From: Thermincola ferriacetica
GTDB taxonomy: Bacteria > Bacillota > Thermincolia > Thermincolales > Thermincolaceae
NCBI RefSeq assembly: GCF_001263415.1
Contig: NZ_LGTE01000014.1
Coordinates: 1-64,000, forward strand
DNA: 64,000 nucleotides
Direction: 5' to 3'
Under the pieces are notes generated by a model, which made no database searches, was not told the DNA's origin, and saw only the letters and a list, made by a program, of their open reading frames with translations. Numbering within the stretch: the stretch's first letter is position 1; each line of letters opens with the position of its first letter. This document shows positions 43,976 to 54,059 of this stretch, in pieces. The translations under genes and the position numbers were made by a program.

Positions 43976-46900
43976 TCAAACAATTTCTACTGCCTTTCCC
44001 ACCGCAAACAGATATATGTATTTGGCCCGAACCGGTTTTTGCAATATACGCTCAACAGCCATGGCATAAATATTTAACTGGCCCCTGTACTTATCAGCCA
44101 ATACCTGAAGGACATCTCCCGCAGGGGGGCTGTTTTTCTCCACCGGGAGCCGGTCTGTTTTATAATCCAGTAAAACAAAACCGTCGCCCTCTTTCAGCAG
44201 GCAGTCAATAACCCCCTGCACCAGTACCGCTTCCCCACAACCGGCAGGCAGGTCGCTGTAGATAACTTCTGCCGGCAGTGTGACAGTAAAGGGAAGTTCC
44301 CGGTATATTTCGTCCGCCCGTAACATGCGGCGCCCGATTTCCGAATTAAAGAAACCCGCTATATCTTTTGGGTTGATCGCCTTGGCCTGCTCCGCGGTAA
44401 GCAATTCCCTGGCCTGCATGTGGGCCAGTTGTCGGGCAATGCCTTGTTCTGTCAAATCCCCCCTGAAGTCTAAATGCTGCATCACCAGATGCATAGCCGA
44501 ACCCCGTTCGGCGGCCGTCAGACCCTTCTTATTTTGATAAAACCTGGGCCTGATGAAATTAAATTTGCGCAAAACTGCTAATTCCCCGGCAGGATGGCTG
44601 CCGTGCGCTTCATCCATCTCCATCCCTGCGAAAGAGTTTTTTATTTCTGTTACAGCCGCCTTGGAAGGTTTAACCACGGTAAGAGCAAAAGGATACTTCC
44701 AGCTCAGGGCTTCGCTGATAACCTTTGTCTGCCCGGCGGTAATATCCACGGGTTCCATTTTCCTGACCTTTTCCAACAGTTCTTCGTAATCGGCGGGCTC
44801 TTCAGGCTGTGGTACAAGACATTCTCCCGGCCGCCAAACACGCACACTCCAAAGGGACCTGTCTTCCGCCGGCTCTCCTGCAGGCGCCTCATCACACCCG
44901 GCCAGGTCCCTGATGGACTGTCCTTCCCTGTGCCGGGCCACGGCAGGGCAGATCCAGTCCAGAAAACTCTTAGCGCCTGCCAGGCTAACATCGGGGAGAG
45001 GCCACTCCTTATGTAGCATATTTTGGCACCATTGGGCCGCACATTTTTCCAGTTCCGCCGCTGACCCAATCAGAATCAGCTTCTCCCTGGCCCTGGTGAG
45101 AGCCACATACAAAACGCGCATTTCTTCCGCCAGCATTTCCATCTGGTTCTTTTTCCTGATGGCGGACTGTACCAGTGACGGATAGGTAAGAGGCAACTCC
45201 GGCTCCATGACAGGCAGCCCGATGCCCAGTTCTTTATGCAGGACCACATTTTGCCTCAGGTCAACGGTATTAAACTGCTTGCCCAGGCCGGCCACAATAA
45301 CCACAGGAAACTCCAGGCCTTTGCTCTTGTGGATACTCATTATCCTTACCACATCTTCGTTTTCACCCAATGCCCTGGCTGTTCCCAAATCGTTACCCAG
45401 GTCCTGAAACCGCTCGATAAATCGCAGGAAACGAAACAGGCCCCGGTAGGCAGTGGCCTCATATTGCCGCGCCCGGTCATATAAGGCCCGCAAGTTGGCC
45501 TGCCGCTGCATGCCGCCTGGCATTCCGCCAACGTAGGTGTAATAACCGGTTTCATTGTACAGGCGCCAGACCAACCCTGCCAGTGAACCCTGCCGGGCCA
45601 TGGTACGCCACTGCTCGAGGGAGGTTAGAAAGGCCTGCAACCTAGTTTTGACAGGTTCAGGCACAGGGCCGTCTGCTGCCGCAGCCTGTACAGCATCATA
45701 AAACCGGCTGTTTCGGGAAGGGGCGCAGAGCCGGACAAGGGCCAATTCTTCCGCGGTAAGACCTACAATAGGCGACCTCAGCACAGCAGCCAGCGGTATA
45801 TCCTGGCGGGGGTTATCTATTATCTTTAACAGGGACATGACAATTTCAATTTCAGTAGCAGCAAAGTACCCCGTATCCAGGTCCGCATAAACAGGTATAC
45901 CGGCGCCCCGCAGCTCTTCCACAAATATATTGGCGGCTCCCCGGGTGGCCCTCATAAGAATGACAATATCCCGGTACCTGACAGGGTGATAACCGCCTGT
46001 GGTTTTATCAAAAACCTGGAGCTGGGGCCCAGGCCTTTCCGCTGTACCGCTAACCAGTTCTTTAATCCTTCTGGCAACCAGGCGGGCTTCCCGTTGGGTA
46101 GCATCCAGTTCTGCCAGGTCATCATCGGTATTACTCGCATCATCCCCCGCATCGATCGCATCCGGTTGTTCATTATCTTCGCCGCCGGGCGCGCCTATAT
46201 CCACCTTCTTCTCCAATAAATGGAGTTCCACCGGGCCTCCGGCAGGGGGTCCCCCTCCGGGGACATCGGCATAAAGAGCGCCACAATGCAATTCAGCTTT
46301 ATTATCATATATCAGTTCTCCCAGCCGCGGTGTCATGATCTGGCGGAAAATATAGTTTACCGCGTCAATCACTTCCCGGCGGCTGCGGAAGTTTTTGGTC
46401 AGGTCGACAGCCCGGCAGGCCTCTCCCGCCGTACGGGGATAAGCCAGGTACTTGCTCATAAACAGGGAAGGTTCCGCCAAACGGAAACGGTATATACTTT
46501 GCTTGACATCTCCCACCATGAACAGGTTTGGCCTTTCGGCGTCTTCGCCCTGCCTTGATACCAGGTGCAAAATGGTTTCCTGAACGGCATTTATGTCCTG
46601 GTACTCGTCCACCAGCACTTCCGCAAAGTATTCCCTGAGCTCAAGAGCAACTGGGGATGGCATTGGCTTCTGGGGCGTTGATTTTTCGTCCAGCAATACC
46701 TTTAGACAGTAGTGTTCCAAATCAGAGAAATCTACCAACCCGCGGGCAGTCTTCATCTCCCTGTACCGCTCCATAAAAGCTCTTACCAGCCCGGCAACGG
46801 TTCTGACATAAGGCGCGGTCCTTTCCAGGTCTGCCACGTGCTCGCCAAGCGGCCGGGCAAACAAATCCCTGCTCAGGGAAGCAATAGTCTTTTTTGCTTC

Positions 46901-47815
46901 TTCCCGCAGCTTCTTTGTTCTTTCCTTAAGGGTCTCGTCGATGTCCTTATTCCGGCAGGCCTTCAGCTTGCCAAACTGTAGATCCTGTAAGGCCCGGTGC
47001 AGACCGTCCCATGAACGGGCGGCAGCCAGCAGGTCGTGGACAACCACCATGTCATCCCGCAGGTTGTCCAGATATGCCGCCGGCCCACCGGGCCTGAGGG
47101 CCAGCTTTTCCGCCTCTTTGAGTTTGACCAGGCACCCGGAAAGCTGGAGTTCTGCCCACTGCAGCAGAATCTGCACCCAAGGCTGTTGCTCGAAGGAACT
47201 AATAGAATCGGGTTTGTAAGCAGCTTCCAGTTTGTCCAGCCAATATTCCGGCCAGGGGTTGCTGACAGCAAACCTGTAAACATCCAAAATTAACTGGTGC
47301 AGCCTGGAGTCATCCCGTTCTCCCCCATAGGCATCCACTAAAGCCAAAAACTCTTCATCCCCGCTGCTGTAGAGTTCTTCGAAAAGGTCTTCCAGCGTTT
47401 CCATCAGCATGAGGGCCGCTTCTGCATCGTCAGCGACCCGGAAGGCAGGGTCCAGTTCCAAACGGTAAAAATACTGTCTTACCACATCCAGGCAAAAGGA
47501 ATGGAGAGTAGTGATAAAGGCCCTGCTCAACAGGGTCGCCTGCCTGTTCAGGTGGAGCGATGCAGGGTTGTTGTCTAATTCCCGCGCAATAGCCAGGCCT
47601 ATTCTTTCCCGCATTTCATTGGCCGCCGCCTTAGTGAAAGTGACTATCAACAGGCGGTCCACATCAACAGGGTCTATCGGGTCCACTATCCGCCTGATGA
47701 TTCTCTCTACCAGTACGGCCGTTTTTCCGGCCCCCGCCGCTGCCGAAACCAACAGGTTGCAGTTCCGCGTGGTAATAGCAGTTATCTGTTCATTGGTCCA
47801 TTTTGTACCACCCAA
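43976..47815 (-). CDS. addA: ATP-dependent helicase/nuclease subunit A
   Basis: This 1279-residue UvrD-type helicase with a C-terminal RecB-like nuclease is the motor half of AddAB, which processes double-strand breaks to load RecA. It carries Walker A (SAAAGAGKTAVLVERI), helicase motif II (LVDEYQDINAVQE), NFRSR (motif IV), SIHKSKGLEF, VALTRA (motif VI) and the nuclease motif LLDYKTDRL near the end. The start is TTG directly after the addB stop codon, with AAGGGGG eight bases upstream. All catalytic motifs appear intact. Confidence 0.95.
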   Translation of the reverse strand: MGGTKWTNEQITAITTRNCNLLVSAAAGAGKTAVLVERIIRRIVDPIDPVDVDRLLIVTFTKAAANEMRERIGLAIARELDNNPASLHLNRQATLLSRAFITTLHSFCLDVVRQYFYRLELDPAFRVADDAEAALMLMETLEDLFEELYSSGDEEFLALVDAYGGERDDSRLHQLILDVYRFAVSNPWPEYWLDKLEAAYKPDSISSFEQQPWVQILLQWAELQLSGCLVKLKEAEKLALRPGGPAAYLDNLRDDMVVVHDLLAAARSWDGLHRALQDLQFGKLKACRNKDIDETLKERTKKLREEAKKTIASLSRDLFARPLGEHVADLERTAPYVRTVAGLVRAFMERYREMKTARGLVDFSDLEHYCLKVLLDEKSTPQKPMPSPVALELREYFAEVLVDEYQDINAVQETILHLVSRQGEDAERPNLFMVGDVKQSIYRFRLAEPSLFMSKYLAYPRTAGEACRAVDLTKNFRSRREVIDAVNYIFRQIMTPRLGELIYDNKAELHCGALYADVPGGGPPAGGPVELHLLEKKVDIGAPGGEDNEQPDAIDAGDDASNTDDDLAELDATQREARLVARRIKELVSGTAERPGPQLQVFDKTTGGYHPVRYRDIVILMRATRGAANIFVEELRGAGIPVYADLDTGYFAATEIEIVMSLLKIIDNPRQDIPLAAVLRSPIVGLTAEELALVRLCAPSRNSRFYDAVQAAAADGPVPEPVKTRLQAFLTSLEQWRTMARQGSLAGLVWRLYNETGYYTYVGGMPGGMQRQANLRALYDRARQYEATAYRGLFRFLRFIERFQDLGNDLGTARALGENEDVVRIMSIHKSKGLEFPVVIVAGLGKQFNTVDLRQNVVLHKELGIGLPVMEPELPLTYPSLVQSAIRKKNQMEMLAEEMRVLYVALTRAREKLILIGSAAELEKCAAQWCQNMLHKEWPLPDVSLAGAKSFLDWICPAVARHREGQSIRDLAGCDEAPAGEPAEDRSLWSVRVWRPGECLVPQPEEPADYEELLEKVRKMEPVDITAGQTKVISEALSWKYPFALTVVKPSKAAVTEIKNSFAGMEMDEAHGSHPAGELAVLRKFNFIRPRFYQNKKGLTAAERGSAMHLVMQHLDFRGDLTEQGIARQLAHMQARELLTAEQAKAINPKDIAGFFNSEIGRRMLRADEIYRELPFTVTLPAEVIYSDLPAGCGEAVLVQGVIDCLLKEGDGFVLLDYKTDRLPVEKNSPPAGDVLQVLADKYRGQLNIYAMAVERILQKPVRAKYIYLFAVGKAVEIV

Positions 47816-50800
47816 CTATTGGTCCCCCTTTCTAAGGAGCCGGGCCCATACTTCGTTATCATCCAGATGGGACAGCGCCCGGTAACGGTTCTCGGCCAAA
47901 AGTAAATCAAACTGGCACACGGGCTTAAAAGGGCAAAATACACAGGCCGAAATGTTTTTGTACTTGTAGGGGTTTACTGCCACAACGCCGTTTAGAATTT
48001 CACCGCCCGTTTCGGCGAATACCTGTTCCAGGTAGCAGCGTAAAGCCGTAAACTGCTCCAGGGAAGCGACAGACGAGGTAGCATAAAAATTACCTTCCCT
48101 GTTAATGGCCACGGGGAACAATTCGGAGTACCCCGTTTCTATCCGGTTATCCATCATCCTGACTACCTCCGGGTCACCCAGCAAAAAACCCTGCATTTTC
48201 AGCTTTTTCATAATTTCCTTTTCCACCTGATCGGGGGACATGGGACCGGCGCTCCTTATAACCGGTTCCTTTACGGTAAAGTACAACACCGCCCCTGGTA
48301 AACCGGGCCGGCCAACGAGGCGGGCGCTGTGGGTCAGGGCCACGTGCAGGTACGTAAGAAGCTGCAATCTTAGCCCGTAATAAATCTCAGCCAGGCTGAG
48401 TCGGTTATCACTGGATTTATAATCGATCACGCGCAGGTAATCGGCCTCTTCCGTCCTGGCCACATCTAACCGGTCAATCCTACCTACCAGGTGCAGTGTG
48501 CCGCCCCCGGCAAGTTCAACGGTTACCGGAGGGAGTTCTCCGCCGGCGCCAAAACTCAGCTCTACTCCCACCGGGCGGAAGATACTGCGGCGGGCATGTT
48601 CAGCGAGGATAACGGCTGCCCTGTTTACCGAACGTTTTAGTTTGCCCGTCAAATACCTGTACCTGGCAGTGCTTAACAGAATTTCACTTTGCAACTGAGG
48701 CGCCAGTTCTTCCACAACTTGTGTCGCCAGGTCGCCACAATCTTCACGGCTCAGTTGTGCCCAGTCTACCCCTCTTTCGGCCAGCCGGTCATTAAAAAGC
48801 TTCAGGGCAGCATGAAAAAATTCTCCCATATCAGGAGCAGCCAGCCGAAACAGCAGTCGCTCCTTTAATCTCAGACCGTAACCGGCAAAATGGGCAAAAG
48901 GACATGCCTTGAATTTTTCTATCCTGGAAACACTGGCCTTTAGAGGCTGGCCATAGAGAGCCCTGCTCACTTCAGGGGAGATTCTTTTTTCCGTGTTGGT
49001 ATGGAAAACCCCGCGTAGAACCTTAGCCAACCGGCCCCTCCCGTCGGCGCTGCCGTTAAACCAGTTGTAGACATCCCACCAAACAGGATCGATGGCCCGC
49101 CCCGCTTTTAACTCCCGCAATTGGACAGCCAAATCAGCCAATACCCGCTGAGGGTGGATAAAATATTCTAACCCGCCTGCTGTCCCGTCCGGCAGCTTGT
49201 CAACCTGGTAAAAGGTTTCATTAAGGCCGGGGAAAAGCTCCTTAATCCGCCTGATTACCGGCGAGGGAGTCAGCGCCCGGCCTTCCTCGTCCGCCAGGGG
49301 AAAACTCAGCCATAACTTTTCACTGGCCCTGGTTAAAGCCATATAAATCAAATACTGTTCGTCAAAAGCTTTGCGCCTGCCCCCGGCAGCCAAAACCACT
49401 CCTGCCTCGGCCAGCCTCTCTCTTTCTGAATCATTAAATATACCGTCGTCCGCCTGGCGCGCAGGCAGCGCCCCTTCATTGGCGCCCAGGATGAACAAAG
49501 CCCGGGTATTGGCGCTGCGCGTCCTATCCATCGTCCCCACAACCACCTGGTCCAACCCCGGTGGAATAAGCCCGAGGCGCAGACTCTCCAACCCTGCTTC
49601 CAGTACGGCCAGGTAATCTTCCAGGGAAACAGATTCTTCGCCAATGGCTTCTACCATTTCGTCAAAAAGGCTCGTAATACCGCCCCATACCTGCAAATGT
49701 TCCCGGGCCTGCTCAAGCCGGCCGGCCAATTCTGCTTCCCGCGCCCACTTATGTAAAATTTCCGGCACATGCAGGTCTTCCAAAAGGGTATATACGGCGG
49801 CAGTAATTTCCGCAATATTTCCCGCCTGCCTTAGCTTTTCCGTGAAAAGGCCCAAACTGCTGACTACCTGTAGCCTCCCCCGGTTTACAGCCGCCAGTTC
49901 AGCTTTTTCTTCCGGCACCGGTTCCGCATCTTCTCCCAGGGTAAATTGCCGCAGGTAATGCCAGGGGCCGGAAGCCCACCTGGCATAGCCCCTGATTCCG
50001 TGGGCCAGAACATAGTTCTCCAGTAAATCGGCATCCTCCCGACTTACCGGCAGCAAATCCGTTTTCAAACACCGGAAAAGCGGCTCGTAGGACCAGTCCT
50101 TAATCACCGTTTCCACGGCTGACCTGATCAGTTCCACCAGTGGATGATGTAGCATATTCCGCTTGCAGTCCATAAAAAAGGGGATGTCGTAATCCTGAAA
50201 TACGTCGGCAATCAGGTCCCGATAGGGACCCAGATCCCGAAGCAGGATACCAATGTCCCGCCAGCGATAATTTTGCTCCCTGCAAAGGTAAACAATTTTC
50301 CGGGCTACCGCCTCCACCTCTGCCCGTCTGTTGACAGCCGCAGCCAGCTCGATCCCTTCCCCTGCTCCGGCCGTTTCCGTCGGATGCCGGAAATAACACC
50401 GTTCCAAATGAGCTAGACTGTCACTGTTTTGAAACCGAAAGGGTATGGCCGCATCCAACAATACAGGCGGTTCAATTTTTACCCCGTTTTTTTGCGCACG
50501 GTCGGTAATTTCCCGGAAAGTTTCCCAGGTAGGATAAAAAAGGTCCTGCTCTTGCAGTTCCCGCCCGGTATCTTTAGGCTCAAGGCACAAAGTCACATGC
50601 ACCTTTTCAGCTTTACCGAGGATTTTTTCAATAACATAATGCTCCTGGGGAGTGAACCCGGTAAATCCGTCCACCCACACCTCCGCCCCCTCAAGAATAG
50701 AGGAACCGTCGAGTTTCTCAGCCAAGAGCGTCAAGTAGTCATCGGGATCCGTATAACAGCCGGCCAAAAAAGCGTCAAATTCTCTATAAATTAAGGCCAG

Positions 50801-51280
50801 ATCCTGTAACTTGGCATTCAATAATCCCGGTGTCTCGTCGGTTTTTTCCGCCGCCAGAGCCAAATCCCCGGGACCCACCCGATAGACTTTCATTTCTCCG
50901 ATGGACCTCGCCAGGGCATCGGCAAACCCGGGCCTGTCCGCGCTCCGCGCAAAAACCCGCAGTTCACCCCGGTGGTGGTCCAAGAGACGGCGTAATACCA
51001 TTCTCTTGCCCAACTCACCGATAGGCACCCGGGCGGCGCCGCCCGTTTCCTGCAGTACCCGCCAGGCCAGCCGGCGGAAACTTAAAACCTGGGCCCGGAT
51101 AATCCCGCCCAAACCGTAATTATGGGCAAGGGCATATTCCATTTGAAAAGTGGCCTGTTCTGGGACGAGAAAAATAATGGGGCTGCCCATGGGCTCTTTT
51201 TCCAGAGCCAGCCTGATATTTTCAAGGCAGTATTGCGTTTTTCCCGTTCCCGCCCGACCGATGATAAAACGCAGTGACAA
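47816..51280 (-). CDS. addB: ATP-dependent helicase/nuclease subunit B
   Basis: AddB is the second half of the AddAB break-repair complex. This protein of about 1154 residues starts with the Walker A GRAGTGKTQYC and has inactive-helicase features typical of AddB. It ends in a RecB-like nuclease (VIDYKSSDN near 990) framed by the four Cys of a [4Fe-4S] cluster: one in FKACPFAHF near 840 and three in CVFCPFKPVC near the C-terminus. TTG at 51280 follows AAGGAG by seven bases; a GTG three codons earlier overlaps that ribosome site. It heads the addB-addA-sbcD-sbcC operon. Confidence 0.94.
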   Translation of the reverse strand: MSLRFIIGRAGTGKTQYCLENIRLALEKEPMGSPIIFLVPEQATFQMEYALAHNYGLGGIIRAQVLSFRRLAWRVLQETGGAARVPIGELGKRMVLRRLLDHHRGELRVFARSADRPGFADALARSIGEMKVYRVGPGDLALAAEKTDETPGLLNAKLQDLALIYREFDAFLAGCYTDPDDYLTLLAEKLDGSSILEGAEVWVDGFTGFTPQEHYVIEKILGKAEKVHVTLCLEPKDTGRELQEQDLFYPTWETFREITDRAQKNGVKIEPPVLLDAAIPFRFQNSDSLAHLERCYFRHPTETAGAGEGIELAAAVNRRAEVEAVARKIVYLCREQNYRWRDIGILLRDLGPYRDLIADVFQDYDIPFFMDCKRNMLHHPLVELIRSAVETVIKDWSYEPLFRCLKTDLLPVSREDADLLENYVLAHGIRGYARWASGPWHYLRQFTLGEDAEPVPEEKAELAAVNRGRLQVVSSLGLFTEKLRQAGNIAEITAAVYTLLEDLHVPEILHKWAREAELAGRLEQAREHLQVWGGITSLFDEMVEAIGEESVSLEDYLAVLEAGLESLRLGLIPPGLDQVVVGTMDRTRSANTRALFILGANEGALPARQADDGIFNDSERERLAEAGVVLAAGGRRKAFDEQYLIYMALTRASEKLWLSFPLADEEGRALTPSPVIRRIKELFPGLNETFYQVDKLPDGTAGGLEYFIHPQRVLADLAVQLRELKAGRAIDPVWWDVYNWFNGSADGRGRLAKVLRGVFHTNTEKRISPEVSRALYGQPLKASVSRIEKFKACPFAHFAGYGLRLKERLLFRLAAPDMGEFFHAALKLFNDRLAERGVDWAQLSREDCGDLATQVVEELAPQLQSEILLSTARYRYLTGKLKRSVNRAAVILAEHARRSIFRPVGVELSFGAGGELPPVTVELAGGGTLHLVGRIDRLDVARTEEADYLRVIDYKSSDNRLSLAEIYYGLRLQLLTYLHVALTHSARLVGRPGLPGAVLYFTVKEPVIRSAGPMSPDQVEKEIMKKLKMQGFLLGDPEVVRMMDNRIETGYSELFPVAINREGNFYATSSVASLEQFTALRCYLEQVFAETGGEILNGVVAVNPYKYKNISACVFCPFKPVCQFDLLLAENRYRALSHLDDNEVWARLLRKGDQ

Positions 51281-51468
51281 ACCGGACACTCCTTACAGCA
51301 GAAATGTTTAAATTGAACACAAAGGTGCAGAATAAAAATTAATTCGCCACCGGTTCCGGGGATTCCTTTACTTTTTCCCGGAAAAGCAGGAATCGCTGTA
51401 CCTCTGTCGAAAAAGGTACAGGTGACGAAAAGGCCCAAAAAGGAAGTCGCAAAAAGGAGGAGAACAAC

Positions 51469-52446
51469 TTGAAAAAATTTGTTATCTCTATTTTAGTCTG
51501 TTTAACAGCCTTCACAGGCCTGACCGGCTGTCAAAAAGCGACAACCCCCAAATCAACTGCCGAAAATACTTTAAACCAGCCCCTCAACATAGGCGTACTT
51601 TTTATAGAAGATAACCTGCCTTTTTTTATTGCCGAACAGGAAGGCGCCTTTGAAAAGGCCGGCTTAAAGGTTAAACTGATACCCTTCCAAAGCGCTGCAG
51701 AGCGGGATGCAGCCTTACAGGCAGGCCAGATAGACGGTGAAGCTGCCGACCTGGTGGCAGCAGCATTGCTTAAAAAAGGCGGCACCGATGTGCGCATTTC
51801 GTCTATTACCCTGGGCGCCACTCCGCAGGAAGGACGGTTTGTCCTCCTGGCAGCTCCCGGATCAAATATTACCAGGGTCGAAGAATTAAAAAATGTGCCC
51901 ATTGCCGTATCGGAAAATACCATTATAGAATATATCACAGACCAATTGTTGCTGGGCGCCGGTTTCGCCCCTGCAGAAATCAAAAAAATCAGCGTACCCA
52001 AAATGCCTATCCGCTTGCAAATGCTGACCAACAATCAGGTCAAAGCCGCCCTGCTGCCTGACCCGCTGGCCAGTTTGGCAGAAAAACAGGGAGCGCAGGT
52101 AATCATTGACGATACCAAGATAAAAACCAATGTTTCACAGGTAGTTTTGCTGTTTAGGAAAGATGCGATCGATAAAAAACGGGCCGCCATCAAGAAACTT
52201 GTGCAGGTGTACAGCGAAGCGGCACGGAATTTAACCAGAAATCCGGATAAATACCGTTCGCTGCTGATCGAAAAGGCCAAAATTCCCGACCCAATCAAAG
52301 ACACCTATAAATCACCGACTTTTTCCAAACCGACTGTCCCGTCAAAAGAAGATATTGACAGAGTCCTGAACTGGATGGTGGGCAAGAAATTACTGGACAA
52401 AAAATACAGTTACGATGAAATGGTCGACGTGAGTTTACTCAAGTAA
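51469..52446 (+). CDS. ABC transporter substrate-binding lipoprotein (NMT1/NitT-TauT type)
   Basis: This 325-residue extracellular lipoprotein (lipobox LTGC) has a periplasmic-binding-protein type II fold. The first mature strand reads LNIGVLFIEDNLPFFIAEQEGAF, typical of the NMT1/THI5/SsuA group whose ligands include sulfonates, nitrate, pyrimidines and aromatic acids. The ligand cannot be told. It starts at TTG with AGGAGGAG upstream. A hairpin CTGTACCT/AGGTACAG (51396-51421) lies in the leader but resembles no riboswitch I know. It is first in a three-gene operon. Confidence 0.88.
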   Translation: MKKFVISILVCLTAFTGLTGCQKATTPKSTAENTLNQPLNIGVLFIEDNLPFFIAEQEGAFEKAGLKVKLIPFQSAAERDAALQAGQIDGEAADLVAAALLKKGGTDVRISSITLGATPQEGRFVLLAAPGSNITRVEELKNVPIAVSENTIIEYITDQLLLGAGFAPAEIKKISVPKMPIRLQMLTNNQVKAALLPDPLASLAEKQGAQVIIDDTKIKTNVSQVVLLFRKDAIDKKRAAIKKLVQVYSEAARNLTRNPDKYRSLLIEKAKIPDPIKDTYKSPTFSKPTVPSKEDIDRVLNWMVGKKLLDKKYSYDEMVDVSLLK

Positions 52447-52463
52447 TCGGTGGAGTTTTTGCC

Positions 52464-53213
52464 ATGATCAGACTGGAAAACGTGAGTCTTACCTATAACC
52501 AAGCAAATACTTCTGTGCAGGCACTGCAGAATGTCAGCCTGGAAATCAAGACAGGCTCCCGGTTGGCCATAATCGGCCCTTCCGGCTGCGGGAAAAGTTC
52601 CCTGCTCTTTTTAATCGCCGGACTGTACCGGCCGACTTCCGGAGAAATTTATATATCCGGGCAGAAGATTACCGGTCCGCGGCAGGAAACAGCCCTAATT
52701 TTGCAGGACTACGGCCTTTTCCCCTGGAAGACCGTATGGCAGAACGCTTGCCTGGGCCTGGAAATAAGAGGGGTTGCTCCATCGGAGCAGCGCAAAATTG
52801 TGGGACCGATTCTGGAACAACTGGGTCTTGGGGAATTTGCCCACCACTACCCTACGCAGTTGAGCGGTGGTCAGCGACAGCGGGTGGCTATTGCCCGGGC
52901 ATTGGCCCTGCAGCCTGATTTGCTGCTGATGGATGAACCCCTTTCATCCCTTGATGCATTAACCCGGGAAAACCTGCAGGACTTCCTTCTTGATATATGG
53001 CAGAGACACGGGTTTACATTAGTGTTGGTTACACACAGCATTGATGAAGCCGCCTACCTGGGCGACTATATTGCGGTAATGTCTGACCGGCCAGGTCGTA
53101 TAGTTTCCCTGGTCGAGAACGCCGGTTCCGGCAGCAAGAATTTTCGCCAGTCTCAGCATTTTCATACCCAGTGCAATAATTTGCGCAGGATGCTGGGGGT
53201 GGGCGCAATATGA
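52464..53213 (+). CDS. ABC transporter ATP-binding protein (NitT/TauT type)
   Basis: This 249-residue ATPase energises the transporter encoded around it. Motifs: Walker A GPSGCGKSS near 39, Q-loop LQDYGLFPWKTV, signature LSGGQRQRVAIARAL, Walker B LLLMDEPLSSLD and the switch His in VTHSIDEA. The PWKTVWQN sequence after the Q-loop is typical of the SsuB/TauB/NrtD subgroup. It overlaps the permease gene by four bases (ATGA). Confidence 0.95.
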   Translation: MIRLENVSLTYNQANTSVQALQNVSLEIKTGSRLAIIGPSGCGKSSLLFLIAGLYRPTSGEIYISGQKITGPRQETALILQDYGLFPWKTVWQNACLGLEIRGVAPSEQRKIVGPILEQLGLGEFAHHYPTQLSGGQRQRVAIARALALQPDLLLMDEPLSSLDALTRENLQDFLLDIWQRHGFTLVLVTHSIDEAAYLGDYIAVMSDRPGRIVSLVENAGSGSKNFRQSQHFHTQCNNLRRMLGVGAI

Positions 53214-53965
53214 AAACGAAGGCTATAGTGACCAGAATTACGGAATTGCTGGTCGCTCTTATCTTCATTCTGCTCTGTTGGCATCTACTGGCCCTGGTCC
53301 TGCACAGCAGTATATTGCCCACACCTTACCAGGCCCTGCGCACCTTTGTTCAGGTCTTTACCGGGCGTTTATGGTCTCACTTTTATGTAAGCGCCTACCG
53401 GGTCTTCGCCAGTCTTGCTCTGGCGTTACTGGCTGCAGTTCCTTTGGGCCTTCTGCTGGGACGCGTTGAAAAACTGGATCGCCTTTTCGCTCCGGTGGTC
53501 TACATCGTTTACCCAATTCCCAAAATAGTCCTACTCCCTATTGTCTTTTTAATATTGGGTTTGGGCGACCAGTCAAAAATATTTATGATCTGGCTAATCG
53601 TCTTTTTCCAGATTCTCGTCACGGCCCGCGATGCCGCCAAAGGGGTGCCCCGGCAAAATATCTACTCCATGCGTTCACTGGGCGCCGGCAGGTGGCAAAT
53701 TTTTCGCCACGTGATTTTCCCGGCCAGCCTGCCTAAAATCATTACCTCTTTAAGAATCAGCCTGGGTACTGCCATTGCCGTCCTCTTCTTTGTAGAATCC
53801 TTCGCCACCACAGAAGGATTGGGTTATTTCATTATGGATGCCTGGAGCAGGATGGATTACGCCGAAATGTTTGCCGGCATTATCGGTATGAGTCTGCTGG
53901 GACTGATTCTGTACGCTATTGTGGATTTGGCTGAAGCCATATTCTGCCGCTGGCAGCGCTTTTAA
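53210..53965 (+). CDS. ABC transporter permease (NitT/TauT type)
   Basis: This 251-residue permease has six helices and the EAA-like coupling loop (SMRSLGAGRWQIFRHVIFPASLP) near residue 160 that contacts the ATPase. It belongs to the BPD_transp_1 family together with the two genes before it. No paired second permease is present, so it probably forms a homodimer. It is the last gene of the operon; about 95 bases separate it from the convergent permease gene, with no clear terminator. Confidence 0.93.
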   Translation: MKTKAIVTRITELLVALIFILLCWHLLALVLHSSILPTPYQALRTFVQVFTGRLWSHFYVSAYRVFASLALALLAAVPLGLLLGRVEKLDRLFAPVVYIVYPIPKIVLLPIVFLILGLGDQSKIFMIWLIVFFQILVTARDAAKGVPRQNIYSMRSLGAGRWQIFRHVIFPASLPKIITSLRISLGTAIAVLFFVESFATTEGLGYFIMDAWSRMDYAEMFAGIIGMSLLGLILYAIVDLAEAIFCRWQRF

Positions 53966-54059
53966 AAAAAACTGCCGGTTATAATTATCCTTTAATGGAA
54001 ATTTTTAAACTTTTTATGGGCAGATTTTGATTTTTATAAATACGTTCGTCCCTTCGAAC

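Noticed and set aside
51280-51400. LexA box upstream of addB
   Set aside because: No CGAAC-N4-GTTC-like site is present; the nearest GTGTTC and GAACAC words are not spaced as an operator.
51290-51468. Possible riboswitch before the ABC transporter
   Set aside because: Only a simple 8-pair hairpin is visible; no TPP, SAM, guanidine or fluoride consensus was found.
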